From Calditrichia bacterium (lineage in GTDB: Bacteria; Calditrichota; Calditrichia; Calditrichales; Calditrichaceae), in contig JALWEA010000143.1 of the NCBI GenBank assembly GCA_027039465.1, forward strand, positions 1-14,794: a DNA stretch of 14,794 nucleotides, read 5' to 3'. Numbering within the stretch: the stretch's first letter is position 1; every line of letters begins with the position of its first letter. This document shows, piece by piece, positions 1 to 6,590 of this stretch. The position numbers were made by a program, and so were the translations under genes. The notes beneath the pieces are model-generated. The model was given only the letters and a program-made list of their open reading frames with translations, did no database searches and was not told the origin of the DNA.

Positions 1-90
1 ACGCCCTTGCAAGTCGCACACCTTGAGGTCAATGAATTCGATGTCTTTTCCATCGCTTAACTTCTTGAAATCCGGTAGATTTGTATTCAT
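1..90 (-). CDS. glnA: Glutamine synthetase, N-terminal fragment (cut by window edge)
   Basis: Only the first 30 codons lie in the window. They read MNTNLPDFKKLSDGKDIEFI followed by DLKVCDLQGR. The pattern (E)FIDLK.CDLQGR is the start of the N-terminal beta-grasp domain of type I glutamine synthetases, which make glutamine from glutamate, ammonia and ATP in the cytoplasm. The ATG at 88-90 is preceded on the minus strand by AAAGGAAATCAAAGC, giving a plausible AAGGA ribosome binding site. It is the only non-exported protein here, and a 362-base repeat-bearing gap separates it from the next gene, so it is probably a separate transcription unit. The assignment rests on about 15 diagnostic residues; the rest of the gene would lie to the left of the window. 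Confidence 0.72.
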   Translation of the reverse strand, partial: MNTNLPDFKKLSDGKDIEFIDLKVCDLQGR

Positions 91-163
91 GCTTTGATTT
101 CCTTTCTTTTTTGATTGGGAACTGGGATTAGGAATTTGGAACTGGGAATTGGGAACTAGTACA

Positions 164-210
164 GCGTCCGGTTCCCTAGTGATTCTACCGACACTTGTAG
201 GGGCGAAGCA
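164..210 (+). repeat. 47-bp interspersed repeat, inverted partner of 5974-6020
   Basis: The 47 bases starting gcgtccggttccc and ending aggggcgaagca match the reverse complement of 5974-6020 with two mismatches (45 of 47 by eye). The two copies are about 5.8 kb apart in opposite orientation, both in non-coding DNA. This copy is joined directly to a fragment of a second repeat type (240-300). Confidence 0.85.
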
Positions 211-239
211 ATCTCTTACATCAATCATGGCCGTTGCTG

Positions 240-300
240 CTTTGGAGGAGATTGCTTCACTCACCCGCTCGCAGGCTCGCGGGATCGTTCGCAATGACAG
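240..300 (+). repeat. 61-bp interspersed repeat, direct copy of 6205-6265
   Basis: This stretch starts ctttggaggagattgcttca and ends ttcgcaatgacag. It matches 6205-6265 in the same orientation with three mismatches (58 of 61 by eye). The preceding bases ccgttgctgctttggaggag are shared with the copy near 5778-5799. It corresponds to the right half of the element that is complete at 6151-6265. Confidence 0.85.
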
Positions 301-452
301 CCCTACAGCCCTTAACGAATAACGATTTTCCCCTTAACTCTTACACCATTAACTATTAACCATTTACCCATTCAACCAATTAACAATTCAACTCTTTCAC
401 GATTAACGAATATACGAATAACGAATAACGTCTCCCCCTTAACCATTTACCA

Positions 453-2015
453 TCAGAACCACACCTGATGCCCATTTTCGTAAATAAAAATCCGTTCGTA
501 CTTTTTGGAGCCTTCTTTGACCAACCAGAACAAGGCATTTGTCGGTGCATTGGTAAAGACCAGCGCTCCCTGCTTTGGCGCCGTCTTTTTACCCAACGAT
601 TTCCATCCGTCATTCCAATAAAACAGTTCGTACGTGGCGCCTTTGTCCAAAAAGCTCTTCTTTTTACTATCCGTCGCCTGGGTCGTCACGCGCTTCATGG
701 TAGAAATCAGAGCTAATGTTTGAGTATGCACCGTATCGGGTTTCAATTCTTTCACCGTACCGTCTTTTTGCAGAATAAAAGCCGGAGCAGCCGGTTTGAT
801 TTCCTGAGCCATGTAGTACGAAGGCAGATAGGCCAAATCTTTTCCCATGGCTTTAAAGGTAACGTTTGTGCCTTGAATTTCTCCCCATTGAATGGCTTTC
901 CATTCCCCGGTATTAAACACACTCAGATAGGTATAGTGAATCGTGTCCGGTCGGGGTGCGGTTAAACGTATCGTCACATCCGCCGTTGGCACATACTCTT
1001 TGGTCACGTCAATGTAACTTTTGCCCGAAAGCCAGCGCGGAATTTTGCGTTTGTTCCCGACTTTAAAAATCAAATTTTCCTTGTGATATTCGTATGTTTT
1101 GCGATACACTTTGGCAATGCGGTTCGGCAGGTGATATTTACCCGGATCGAACAAGCTGCCCATGAAGGGAATGGCTTTACCGCTGGTATCAATCAATGCG
1201 TTCCAGGCGTGGTTATTGGCGGCGTCGGCCCAGTAGGGCGTGTAATCACTAGTAACAGCAAGGCCATTGGCGCGCATGGCAAAAATCGCCAAATTGGCCA
1301 TATCTTCGCAACGCCCCATTTTATTCTTCAACATTTCACTCAGGCCCTGATCGGTCGGATGGCGATAAAAGCGGGAATCGAATTTAAACCACGATTTCAA
1401 ATCTTCGTTAATCACCGTGGCGATTTTAGTAACGTCTTTACTGCCAGCATAAGCCGAATCGAGCCAGTGATACTTTTTGTAAAAATACGAGCGCCAATCT
1501 TCCAAAGGTTCGTTGCTGCCGCGGTACGGCAATACGTAACGGCAAAACTGATCAAACGTCAAAAATTGTGCCCACGGTTTTTCGCGCCAGGCCTTAAAAG
1601 CCAAATCGATATTTTTGATGAGAAAATCCGCCTTGACGGCCTGCACGTCTTCGATAAATTCTTTCTTTTTGTAATCCAACTTGCCGCGAATGGCTGCAAT
1701 GGAATCCCAGGCCGCCACCATGGTTGTGTAATCCGGATAGTTCAGCACGTTGAACTTCACTTCTTTTCCGGCCGTATCCTTGAGTACGTAAACCATGTAA
1801 CCGTGGCCTGGCATGTTGCCGATCAAATAATAAGCGGCTTTCAGCTTTAGCGAATCCTGCGGTTGGTTGTAATGTTTGAGTACTTTTTCCAATTCCGCAC
1901 GATTTTTACCGGCCTTTTCAAGCGCCTGCCGTACATTTTCCGGGTAGGGTGAACGCGCGCATTGCCAACTAAGAAGCAGGCTAACCAACATTATCAGCAA
2001 AAGTCGTGTTTTCAT
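453..2015 (-). CDS. Transglutaminase-like superfamily lipoprotein
   Basis: This 520-residue protein starts at the ATG at 2013-2015, because that start gives a clean lipoprotein signal (MKTRLLLIMLVSLLLSWQC, lipobox Cys19) and is preceded by AGGAG five bases upstream. A start 17 codons further out (2066) is in frame but has no signal-like start. It should be lipid-anchored outside the inner membrane. Residues about 225-300 form the transglutaminase-like papain fold: GRCEDMANLAIF holds the likely nucleophile Cys236, NNHAWNAL holds His269, and Asp290 in SLFDPG is the best acid candidate. The C-terminal segment (about 340-520), ending ERIFIYENGHQVWF, resembles the beta-sandwich tail common in Bacteroidota transglutaminase-like proteins. 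Family members act as transglutaminases or, more often, cysteine proteases; the substrate is unknown. Unlike its neighbours it has no T9SS tag. It lies 91 bases after the C10 protease gene and may be cotranscribed with it. Confidence 0.85.
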   Translation of the reverse strand: MKTRLLLIMLVSLLLSWQCARSPYPENVRQALEKAGKNRAELEKVLKHYNQPQDSLKLKAAYYLIGNMPGHGYMVYVLKDTAGKEVKFNVLNYPDYTTMVAAWDSIAAIRGKLDYKKKEFIEDVQAVKADFLIKNIDLAFKAWREKPWAQFLTFDQFCRYVLPYRGSNEPLEDWRSYFYKKYHWLDSAYAGSKDVTKIATVINEDLKSWFKFDSRFYRHPTDQGLSEMLKNKMGRCEDMANLAIFAMRANGLAVTSDYTPYWADAANNHAWNALIDTSGKAIPFMGSLFDPGKYHLPNRIAKVYRKTYEYHKENLIFKVGNKRKIPRWLSGKSYIDVTKEYVPTADVTIRLTAPRPDTIHYTYLSVFNTGEWKAIQWGEIQGTNVTFKAMGKDLAYLPSYYMAQEIKPAAPAFILQKDGTVKELKPDTVHTQTLALISTMKRVTTQATDSKKKSFLDKGATYELFYWNDGWKSLGKKTAPKQGALVFTNAPTNALFWLVKEGSKKYERIFIYENGHQVWF

Positions 2016-2106
2016 TGCAACTCCTATGTTTGACATCTTAACGCGCCAATTTACAAAATTTGTCATTGCACTAAAAATTTTAGTCGCGGTTTTTCGAATC
2101 GCCCGC

Positions 2107-5100
2107 CTATTTAATCAACAGAAACTTTTTAATTGCCTGAAAGCGCCCGGCCTTGAGTCGATAAAAATACAGACCCGAGGCCTGGCGGTTCATGTCAACG
2201 GCCAAGCGATGCGCGCCCGCCGATAGATTCTTACGATGTACTTCCAGCACTTTTTGGCCCAACACGTTAAAAACCACCAAACGCACATCACTTTTTTCGG
2301 GTAAATCGAATTTAATGGTCGTCCGGCTGTTAAAGGGATTGGGATAATTTTGATACAAGCGAAACACTTCCGGCAAGCCGCCCGTGGCTGCAATTGCATT
2401 GGGCTTCTTCTCGCCAAAGGTAAAATAACCGAATGAATTCAAGGCATTATTGGTGGTCACGCGTCCGGAGGCATTATCGCCTTCAACCGTTACATCACCC
2501 ATATCTTCCCATTGTGAACCGCTCCAGCGCGCAACAGTCACCGAACTGACATCGGAAATTTCGCCTTCTTCTTCCCAGTACAAACCGACCTGCGCATCCA
2601 CCGAACCGCTGGTGCGTTCATAAGACCAATATTCCTGATCGCTGACGCTTTTTAAATCGGAATCGAGGCTGCTTGTGTTGGAGAAGCCCTGATCAAAATA
2701 TTCGACTTTAAAGGTCACCGATGACGATGAAGCCGGAATGATACGACATCTTCTGAACCGATTCCCCTTTCCTGTGGGAAAAGTAAAAGGATTGGTAGAA
2801 GCGCGCTCTTTGGCCATGGGACCGCAAACGAAACTCTGATCGCTGCCGCCCCACCAACCGCCGTCGTTGGCCAAAGTGAATAAGTTATCGTCGCTGGTCA
2901 TCAAACGGCCGCTGCGCAAAATCAAACCGGTATTACCTCCGCTCAAACGCGCGGCATGGGAGAGCGTTACATCCCCTTGCGACGCAATAATCAGGCCGTC
3001 GCTCAAGGAAGCCGGCAAATAGCTGCCGGTAACCTGATCCGTTGTACCGGTAAATTCATAATCGGCGGCGTCGCTAAACGTGCGGTGACCCACCGTAACA
3101 TTGCCGTTCAATCCGGAAGCGCTGCCGATTTTAATGCGCCCGTTTGAATTCAAATTAAAATAACCGCTGCCGGAAACCACATACGTTCCGCAATCAAGTA
3201 TGCCGTTCACATCCAACGTTGCCGAACCGATGTTCATATCGGAATTCAAAACCAGCGTGTAGGTATTATTGATTCTGATTTGCTCCGGTGTAAAAGTACC
3301 TCCCGTGTAGGTGAACGTTCCTTGATATCCGCCTCCCGAAAGCGGGCCAAAGCGCAAATGACCGGTGCCGTCTCCCGTTGCCTTAATCACGCCACCGCTC
3401 TGCTCAAAATTCCCATAGCACACAAAATAAATATTGTTATCACCGCTGGTTAAATTGAGCACGCCGCCGCTAATCTTGATATCTCCTTTAACCGTGACCG
3501 TCGGATCGTCGCCTGCGGTGCCGGTAAGACGTACTTCGTAACCGTTGCTGTTTTTCAATTCAAAGTTGCCGTCGATGCGGGTTAGATTGCCGGAAAAATA
3601 GACATTGCCGGTTTGGCCGGAACAATCCCAAACGAAGTTACCGAATTCCTGATCGGTGTGATAGGTGTCGGTCATATCGCCGCTGATCGGACCTGAAATT
3701 TCAACCGTGGAACTATCGTCCCAGGTAGCCACCAAAATGTATTTATTTGTTCCGGCCAATTGGAAGGTACTTCCGTTGTAAAAATGCGAAGTTGTTGTGC
3801 CCGAGCCCGTGTACAAAATCCGCCCGGAGCCTTCTTTACGCAGTGTGCCGTAAACCTTTAAATCCGTACCGCTGCCGTTATTCACTTTAAAATCAACACC
3901 ATCGGCGACAATCACTTTACCGTTTTCCTTAATCACCACCTGATCAACAGTGACGGTGGAGGTAACGGTAACCGTATGCCCGCTTTCGATATTAATCTGA
4001 CCGTTGCTGCTGGTCGGCGCGCTGCTTGCCGCCACCCAATTTGAGCCGTCGTAACGTTGCCAAACGGTGGCGTCATTCCAATTGCCGCTTTTTACGGTAC
4101 GATAGTCACCGGCTTGCACCAGCCGTACGCTGCGCGACTGCGAATAGCTATCCGACCACCAGTAGCCGTCCACATGGGCGCGCACACGGTAATAATAGGT
4201 GTACTCGTCATTAACCGTGACCGTGTAAAAGGTATCGGGAATGGAACTGCTTAAAGTCACCCAACTACCGTCGCTGCCTTTCTTTTGCTGAAGCTCGTAG
4301 TAATCGGCATTCAAATTTCGACCGACTTTCCAACGAACGGTAAAGGTTGTCGGATTATCTTCATCGATTTCAATCGGTTCGATTTGCGGCTCAGGGAAAA
4401 TATCAAACACACAACCGGTAACGCTGGTGTAGCCTCCGGCATTAAAGCTGCCTTCCAGATTGTACCAACCGTTGCTCGAACCCAACCAGCCCATATTCAA
4501 ATGGTAATAACCTGTACCTGAATCGTATCCGTCCACATTGACCGTGTGGCCGTTGCTGTTGTCATCGGCCAAAGCAATAATATCCACGCGACCGTTTTCC
4601 ATATTGGTACGCATGCGGGAATAAAAACTGCTGTAACCAGCGGGCGTTTCGTAGTGACCGGTGTAACGAAAATAGTTGGCCAAGGCGTAAGGCACATCCG
4701 AGGTGCTCGAAGTTGATCCGTCTTCTTCAAAATCCATATTCACACTAACCGCGCAATGGTAAGAAAGCAATCCGGCGGCGTTTTTCTGTTCCACCGTGGT
4801 CAACGTAGCGCCGTAATCATCCAGCATGTTCGGCCAATCGTAATTGGTGGCGGAAAAATCGACGCTAATTGTACCGGCGTCATCTTCGGTGTAAGAATGG
4901 CTTCCCATGCCGGTTTTGGGCCACTTGTAATAATTGAGCGTTTGGGCCATGGCCGTAGCCACACAGCCCACCGGCCAATAGTTAGGTGTGTAACGATTAA
5001 AGACGCGTTCGTATTCGTACAATTCCCGATTCCAGACAGTACCCTGTCCCCAAACCGAAGTGAGATGAGGGCCATAAACCGTTTGCGCTTGAGCGACTTT

Positions 5101-5553
5101 GGCAAGTTGCAAACGGGTGGAATCGCTTAATTCCCGCCACAGCGCATGGTAGCGTTCCACCGGCGCATGACCTCCATTCACAGCCCGTTTTTGCAAAACA
5201 AAATCGTGGCGAATCAATTTCAAAAGCAGATTTTCGTCCGTGTCGCGATTGATAAACGTTCCTTCGGACGAATACGCCCAAACGGGATTTAAACGATCGT
5301 CGTTGCCGATTACAATAAAACCTTGCGGCGTTAACGAAAGTACGTAAGCAATCACCGAATCGCTTTGGGCGTTCAGCGTGACGGTTTGCAGCGTATCAAC
5401 GACCTGATAGCGCGTCCCGTTTTGGAAAACCGCCGAATGTCGGAGCCAGTTCCTTGCGATGATTTGCAATTCTTTTAAAGAAAGGTTCTTTGTAAAACCT
5501 ATTTGAATAGAGAATAAAATAATGAACAAAACGGAAATTATTTTGAAACGCAT
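2107..5553 (-). CDS. C10-family (streptopain-like) cysteine protease with FN3, solenoid and T9SS sorting domains
   Basis: This is a 1148-residue secreted protease. Residues 1-21 are a signal peptide. Residues 22-150 resemble the streptopain propeptide/inhibitor fold (GFIVIGNDDRLNPVWAYSSEG-type segment near 78-98). Residues 155-385 are the C10 peptidase: Cys197 in PVGCVATAMAQ is the nucleophile, His336 in NGHTVNVDGY the base, and YHLNMGWLGSSNGWYNL matches the active-site Trp loop of streptopain. An FN3-like domain (about 390-480) follows, then a roughly 400-residue Gly/Thr/Val-rich repetitive beta segment, probably a right-handed beta-solenoid, then a beta-sandwich (about 910-1055), and the sorting domain (about 1063-1148, YQNYPNPFN, ending KKFLLIK). 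Streptopain itself is about 400 residues, so this is a large modular version. The ATG is preceded by AAAAGGAGAG, and a hairpin lies just upstream. It probably cleaves extracellular proteins at the cell surface; the target is unknown. Confidence 0.9.
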   Translation of the reverse strand: MRFKIISVLFIILFSIQIGFTKNLSLKELQIIARNWLRHSAVFQNGTRYQVVDTLQTVTLNAQSDSVIAYVLSLTPQGFIVIGNDDRLNPVWAYSSEGTFINRDTDENLLLKLIRHDFVLQKRAVNGGHAPVERYHALWRELSDSTRLQLAKVAQAQTVYGPHLTSVWGQGTVWNRELYEYERVFNRYTPNYWPVGCVATAMAQTLNYYKWPKTGMGSHSYTEDDAGTISVDFSATNYDWPNMLDDYGATLTTVEQKNAAGLLSYHCAVSVNMDFEEDGSTSSTSDVPYALANYFRYTGHYETPAGYSSFYSRMRTNMENGRVDIIALADDNSNGHTVNVDGYDSGTGYYHLNMGWLGSSNGWYNLEGSFNAGGYTSVTGCVFDIFPEPQIEPIEIDEDNPTTFTVRWKVGRNLNADYYELQQKKGSDGSWVTLSSSIPDTFYTVTVNDEYTYYYRVRAHVDGYWWSDSYSQSRSVRLVQAGDYRTVKSGNWNDATVWQRYDGSNWVAASSAPTSSNGQINIESGHTVTVTSTVTVDQVVIKENGKVIVADGVDFKVNNGSGTDLKVYGTLRKEGSGRILYTGSGTTTSHFYNGSTFQLAGTNKYILVATWDDSSTVEISGPISGDMTDTYHTDQEFGNFVWDCSGQTGNVYFSGNLTRIDGNFELKNSNGYEVRLTGTAGDDPTVTVKGDIKISGGVLNLTSGDNNIYFVCYGNFEQSGGVIKATGDGTGHLRFGPLSGGGYQGTFTYTGGTFTPEQIRINNTYTLVLNSDMNIGSATLDVNGILDCGTYVVSGSGYFNLNSNGRIKIGSASGLNGNVTVGHRTFSDAADYEFTGTTDQVTGSYLPASLSDGLIIASQGDVTLSHAARLSGGNTGLILRSGRLMTSDDNLFTLANDGGWWGGSDQSFVCGPMAKERASTNPFTFPTGKGNRFRRCRIIPASSSSVTFKVEYFDQGFSNTSSLDSDLKSVSDQEYWSYERTSGSVDAQVGLYWEEEGEISDVSSVTVARWSGSQWEDMGDVTVEGDNASGRVTTNNALNSFGYFTFGEKKPNAIAATGGLPEVFRLYQNYPNPFNSRTTIKFDLPEKSDVRLVVFNVLGQKVLEVHRKNLSAGAHRLAVDMNRQASGLYFYRLKAGRFQAIKKFLLIK

Positions 5554-5573
5554 TGTAACTCTCCTTTTAAATC

Positions 5574-5622
5574 AATCTGTAAAGAAGACCTTCCCCCCTG
5601 GAGAAAATCTTCTTGGCAGATT
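5574..5622 (-). promoter_or_regulatory. 5' leader hairpin just upstream of the C10 protease ribosome binding site
   Basis: On the minus strand AATCTG pairs with CAGATT, then AAGAAGA pairs with TCTTCTT after a 2x2 internal loop, then TTCTCC can pair with GGGGAA around a 3-base loop. The stem ends about 4 bases before the AAAAGGAG ribosome binding site. No run of T follows, so it does not look like a terminator. It could stabilise the mRNA, affect translation, or be a remnant of a palindromic repeat. No known riboswitch class was recognised. Confidence 0.5.
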
Positions 5623-5702
5623 GTAATGATCCCAAGAACGCGCATTATTTTGGATAGAACCTAAACCGAGCCATCTATTGTCATCGCCCCGATAAATCAG
5701 GA

Positions 5703-5799
5703 CTACTATTGACATTTGGTGGGCTGTCATTCTGATCCCGACGCGTCGGGAGAAGAATCCCTAACATTATTCATGACCGTTGCTGCTTTGGAGGAGATT
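5703..5799 (+). repeat. Truncated copy of the ctgtcatt...aatgacag element
   Basis: Its first 29 bases (from ctactattgacat to gctgtcatt) match 6130-6158 with one mismatch. It then carries a perfect 14-base palindrome cccgacgcgtcggg (5738-5751), where the other copy has a different small inverted repeat, and the shared gaagaatccct and gctttggaggagatt blocks. After 5799 the similarity stops, so the right end with aatgacag is missing. Confidence 0.75.
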
Positions 5800-5871
5800 C
5801 TTTGCACCTCTACTTTTGACATGTTGTGGCGCGTCCGTCCCTCGATACAATTCTGCCTTTTATCTTGCGTT

Positions 5872-6020
5872 GTCCGAAGTAAGGGCGAAGCATTTCCGCC
5901 AAGACGCTGCAAAACTAAAAATTTAACGTTGTGCAACCCAAAACATCGATTATTTCTTCATTCGTTAGGGAAATGCTTCGCCCCTACAAGTGTCGGCAGA
6001 ATCACTCGGGAACCGGACGC
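5872..6020. repeat. Palindromic repeat with long internal arms
   Basis: The stretch has gtccg at the left edge and cggac at 6014-6018, and perfect 15-base internal arms: gggcgaagcatttcc (5883-5897) and its reverse complement (5969-5983), separated by 71 bases. Its right part (5974-6020) is the inverted partner of 164-210. The AT-rich centre codes for nothing I recognise. Confidence 0.65.
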
Positions 6021-6027
6021 GAACAAA

Positions 6028-6085
6028 GGCAACCGGTTGTCGAGTAGAGACCGCGCCAGCGGGATCGTATCGAGACACGGTTGCC
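6028..6085. repeat. 58-bp inverted-repeat element
   Basis: The ends ggcaaccg (6028-6035) and cggttgcc (6078-6085) are perfect inverted repeats. Just inside, tgtcgagta and tatcgagaca extend the symmetry imperfectly around a GC-rich centre. It is a REP-like hairpin element with no coding content. Confidence 0.6.
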
Positions 6086-6092
6086 ACACCGT

Positions 6093-6109
6093 CATGTCAC
6101 TGTCTTAAT
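6093..6109 (+). repeat. 17-bp direct repeat, second copy at 6409-6425
   Basis: The sequence catgtcactgtcttaat occurs identically at 6093-6109 and 6409-6425. Both are followed by a loosely similar stretch (ggccatggttcttgtcc and aggccattgtttctgcc). The pair brackets the complete element at 6151-6265 and the low-complexity patch. Confidence 0.7.
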
Positions 6110-6129
6110 TGCCGGCCATGGTTCTTGTC

Positions 6130-6265
6130 CTACTATTGACATGTGGTGGGCTGTCATTATGAATCCCAATTCTAGGGATGAAGAATCCCTTACGTCCGTT
6201 ACCACTTTGGAGGAGATTGCTTCACTCTCCCGCTCGCAGGCTCGCAGGATTGTTCGCAATGACAG
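6130..6265 (+). repeat. Complete short interspersed element with 8-bp terminal inverted repeats
   Basis: The core at 6151-6265 (115 bases) begins ctgtcatt and ends aatgacag, which are perfect inverted repeats. The 21 bases before it are shared with the copy starting at 5703, and its right half is shared with 240-300. It has no coding capacity. The build resembles a non-autonomous miniature element or a REP-type palindrome. No target-site duplication was obvious. Confidence 0.75.
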
Positions 6266-6530
6266 GATTGGGAATCTCATTAACTAACGAGCGAACACCA
6301 CCGACTACGCAAACAATGATTCGCGATTAACGAATAACGGATATACGAATAACGATTCCCACCATTAAACCATTCAACAATTCAACTCTTAACTCTTTTT
6401 CCTAAATCCATGTCACTGTCTTAATAATCCGTGGCGCAGGCCATTGTTTCTGCCGCGCAATGACCCTCTTTTTATATTTGCCAACTAAATCGCCCGGTTT
6501 AGGTAAAAGCTATTTTTCAACTTCATTGAA

Positions 6531-6567
6531 TAAAATCCCCCTTGCCGTTCATTGGCGGCAAGAGGGA
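6531..6567 (-). terminator. Rho-independent terminator of the 937-residue gene
   Basis: Read on the minus strand, TCCCTCTTGCCG pairs with CGGCAAGGGGGA in a 12-bp stem with one G-U pair and an 8-base loop, followed at once by TTTTA. It lies 23 bases past the stop codon of the gene starting at 9404. Confidence 0.88.
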
Positions 6568-6590
6568 TAAATTTAAGAGCGCTTCGGCTT

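Larger units (their letters stand above)
91..452. other. Intergenic stretch made of repeat fragments
   Basis: No gene is supported here. From 111 to 160 the sequence is a run of degenerate ggaactggga / gaattggga units. From 164 to 300 it holds two joined pieces of interspersed repeats that recur near 5.9-6.3 kb (listed separately). From 302 to 450 it is low-complexity DNA dominated by ttaacgaata, acgaataacg and ccattaacc-type units. I see no GC-rich hairpin plus T-run downstream of the transglutaminase-like gene, so how that transcript ends is not visible. Confidence 0.6.
5623..6590. other. Roughly 1-kb non-coding island of nested short repeats
   Basis: No coding region is supported. Open frames on both strands here (for example 5716-6108 plus) run straight through palindromic repeat elements, have no ribosome binding site and give proteins with no recognisable pattern. 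The island contains at least three kinds of short palindromic element (5703-5799 and 6130-6265; 5872-6020; 6028-6085), a 17-base direct repeat, and a low-complexity patch of acgaataacg units (6327-6355). The terminator of the next gene closes the island at 6531-6567. Confidence 0.65.

Noticed and set aside
1083..1850. 255-codon plus-strand open frame
   Set aside because: It lies fully opposite the transglutaminase-like gene, whose catalytic motifs are intact on the minus strand; the plus-strand protein shows no family pattern and no ribosome binding site.
5716..6108. 130-codon plus-strand open frame in the repeat island
   Set aside because: It runs through several palindromic repeat elements, lacks a ribosome binding site and shows no protein family pattern.
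5623..6590. CRISPR array or tRNA/small RNA gene in the long gap
   Set aside because: Repeats are not evenly spaced and differ in type and orientation; no cloverleaf or cas gene was seen.
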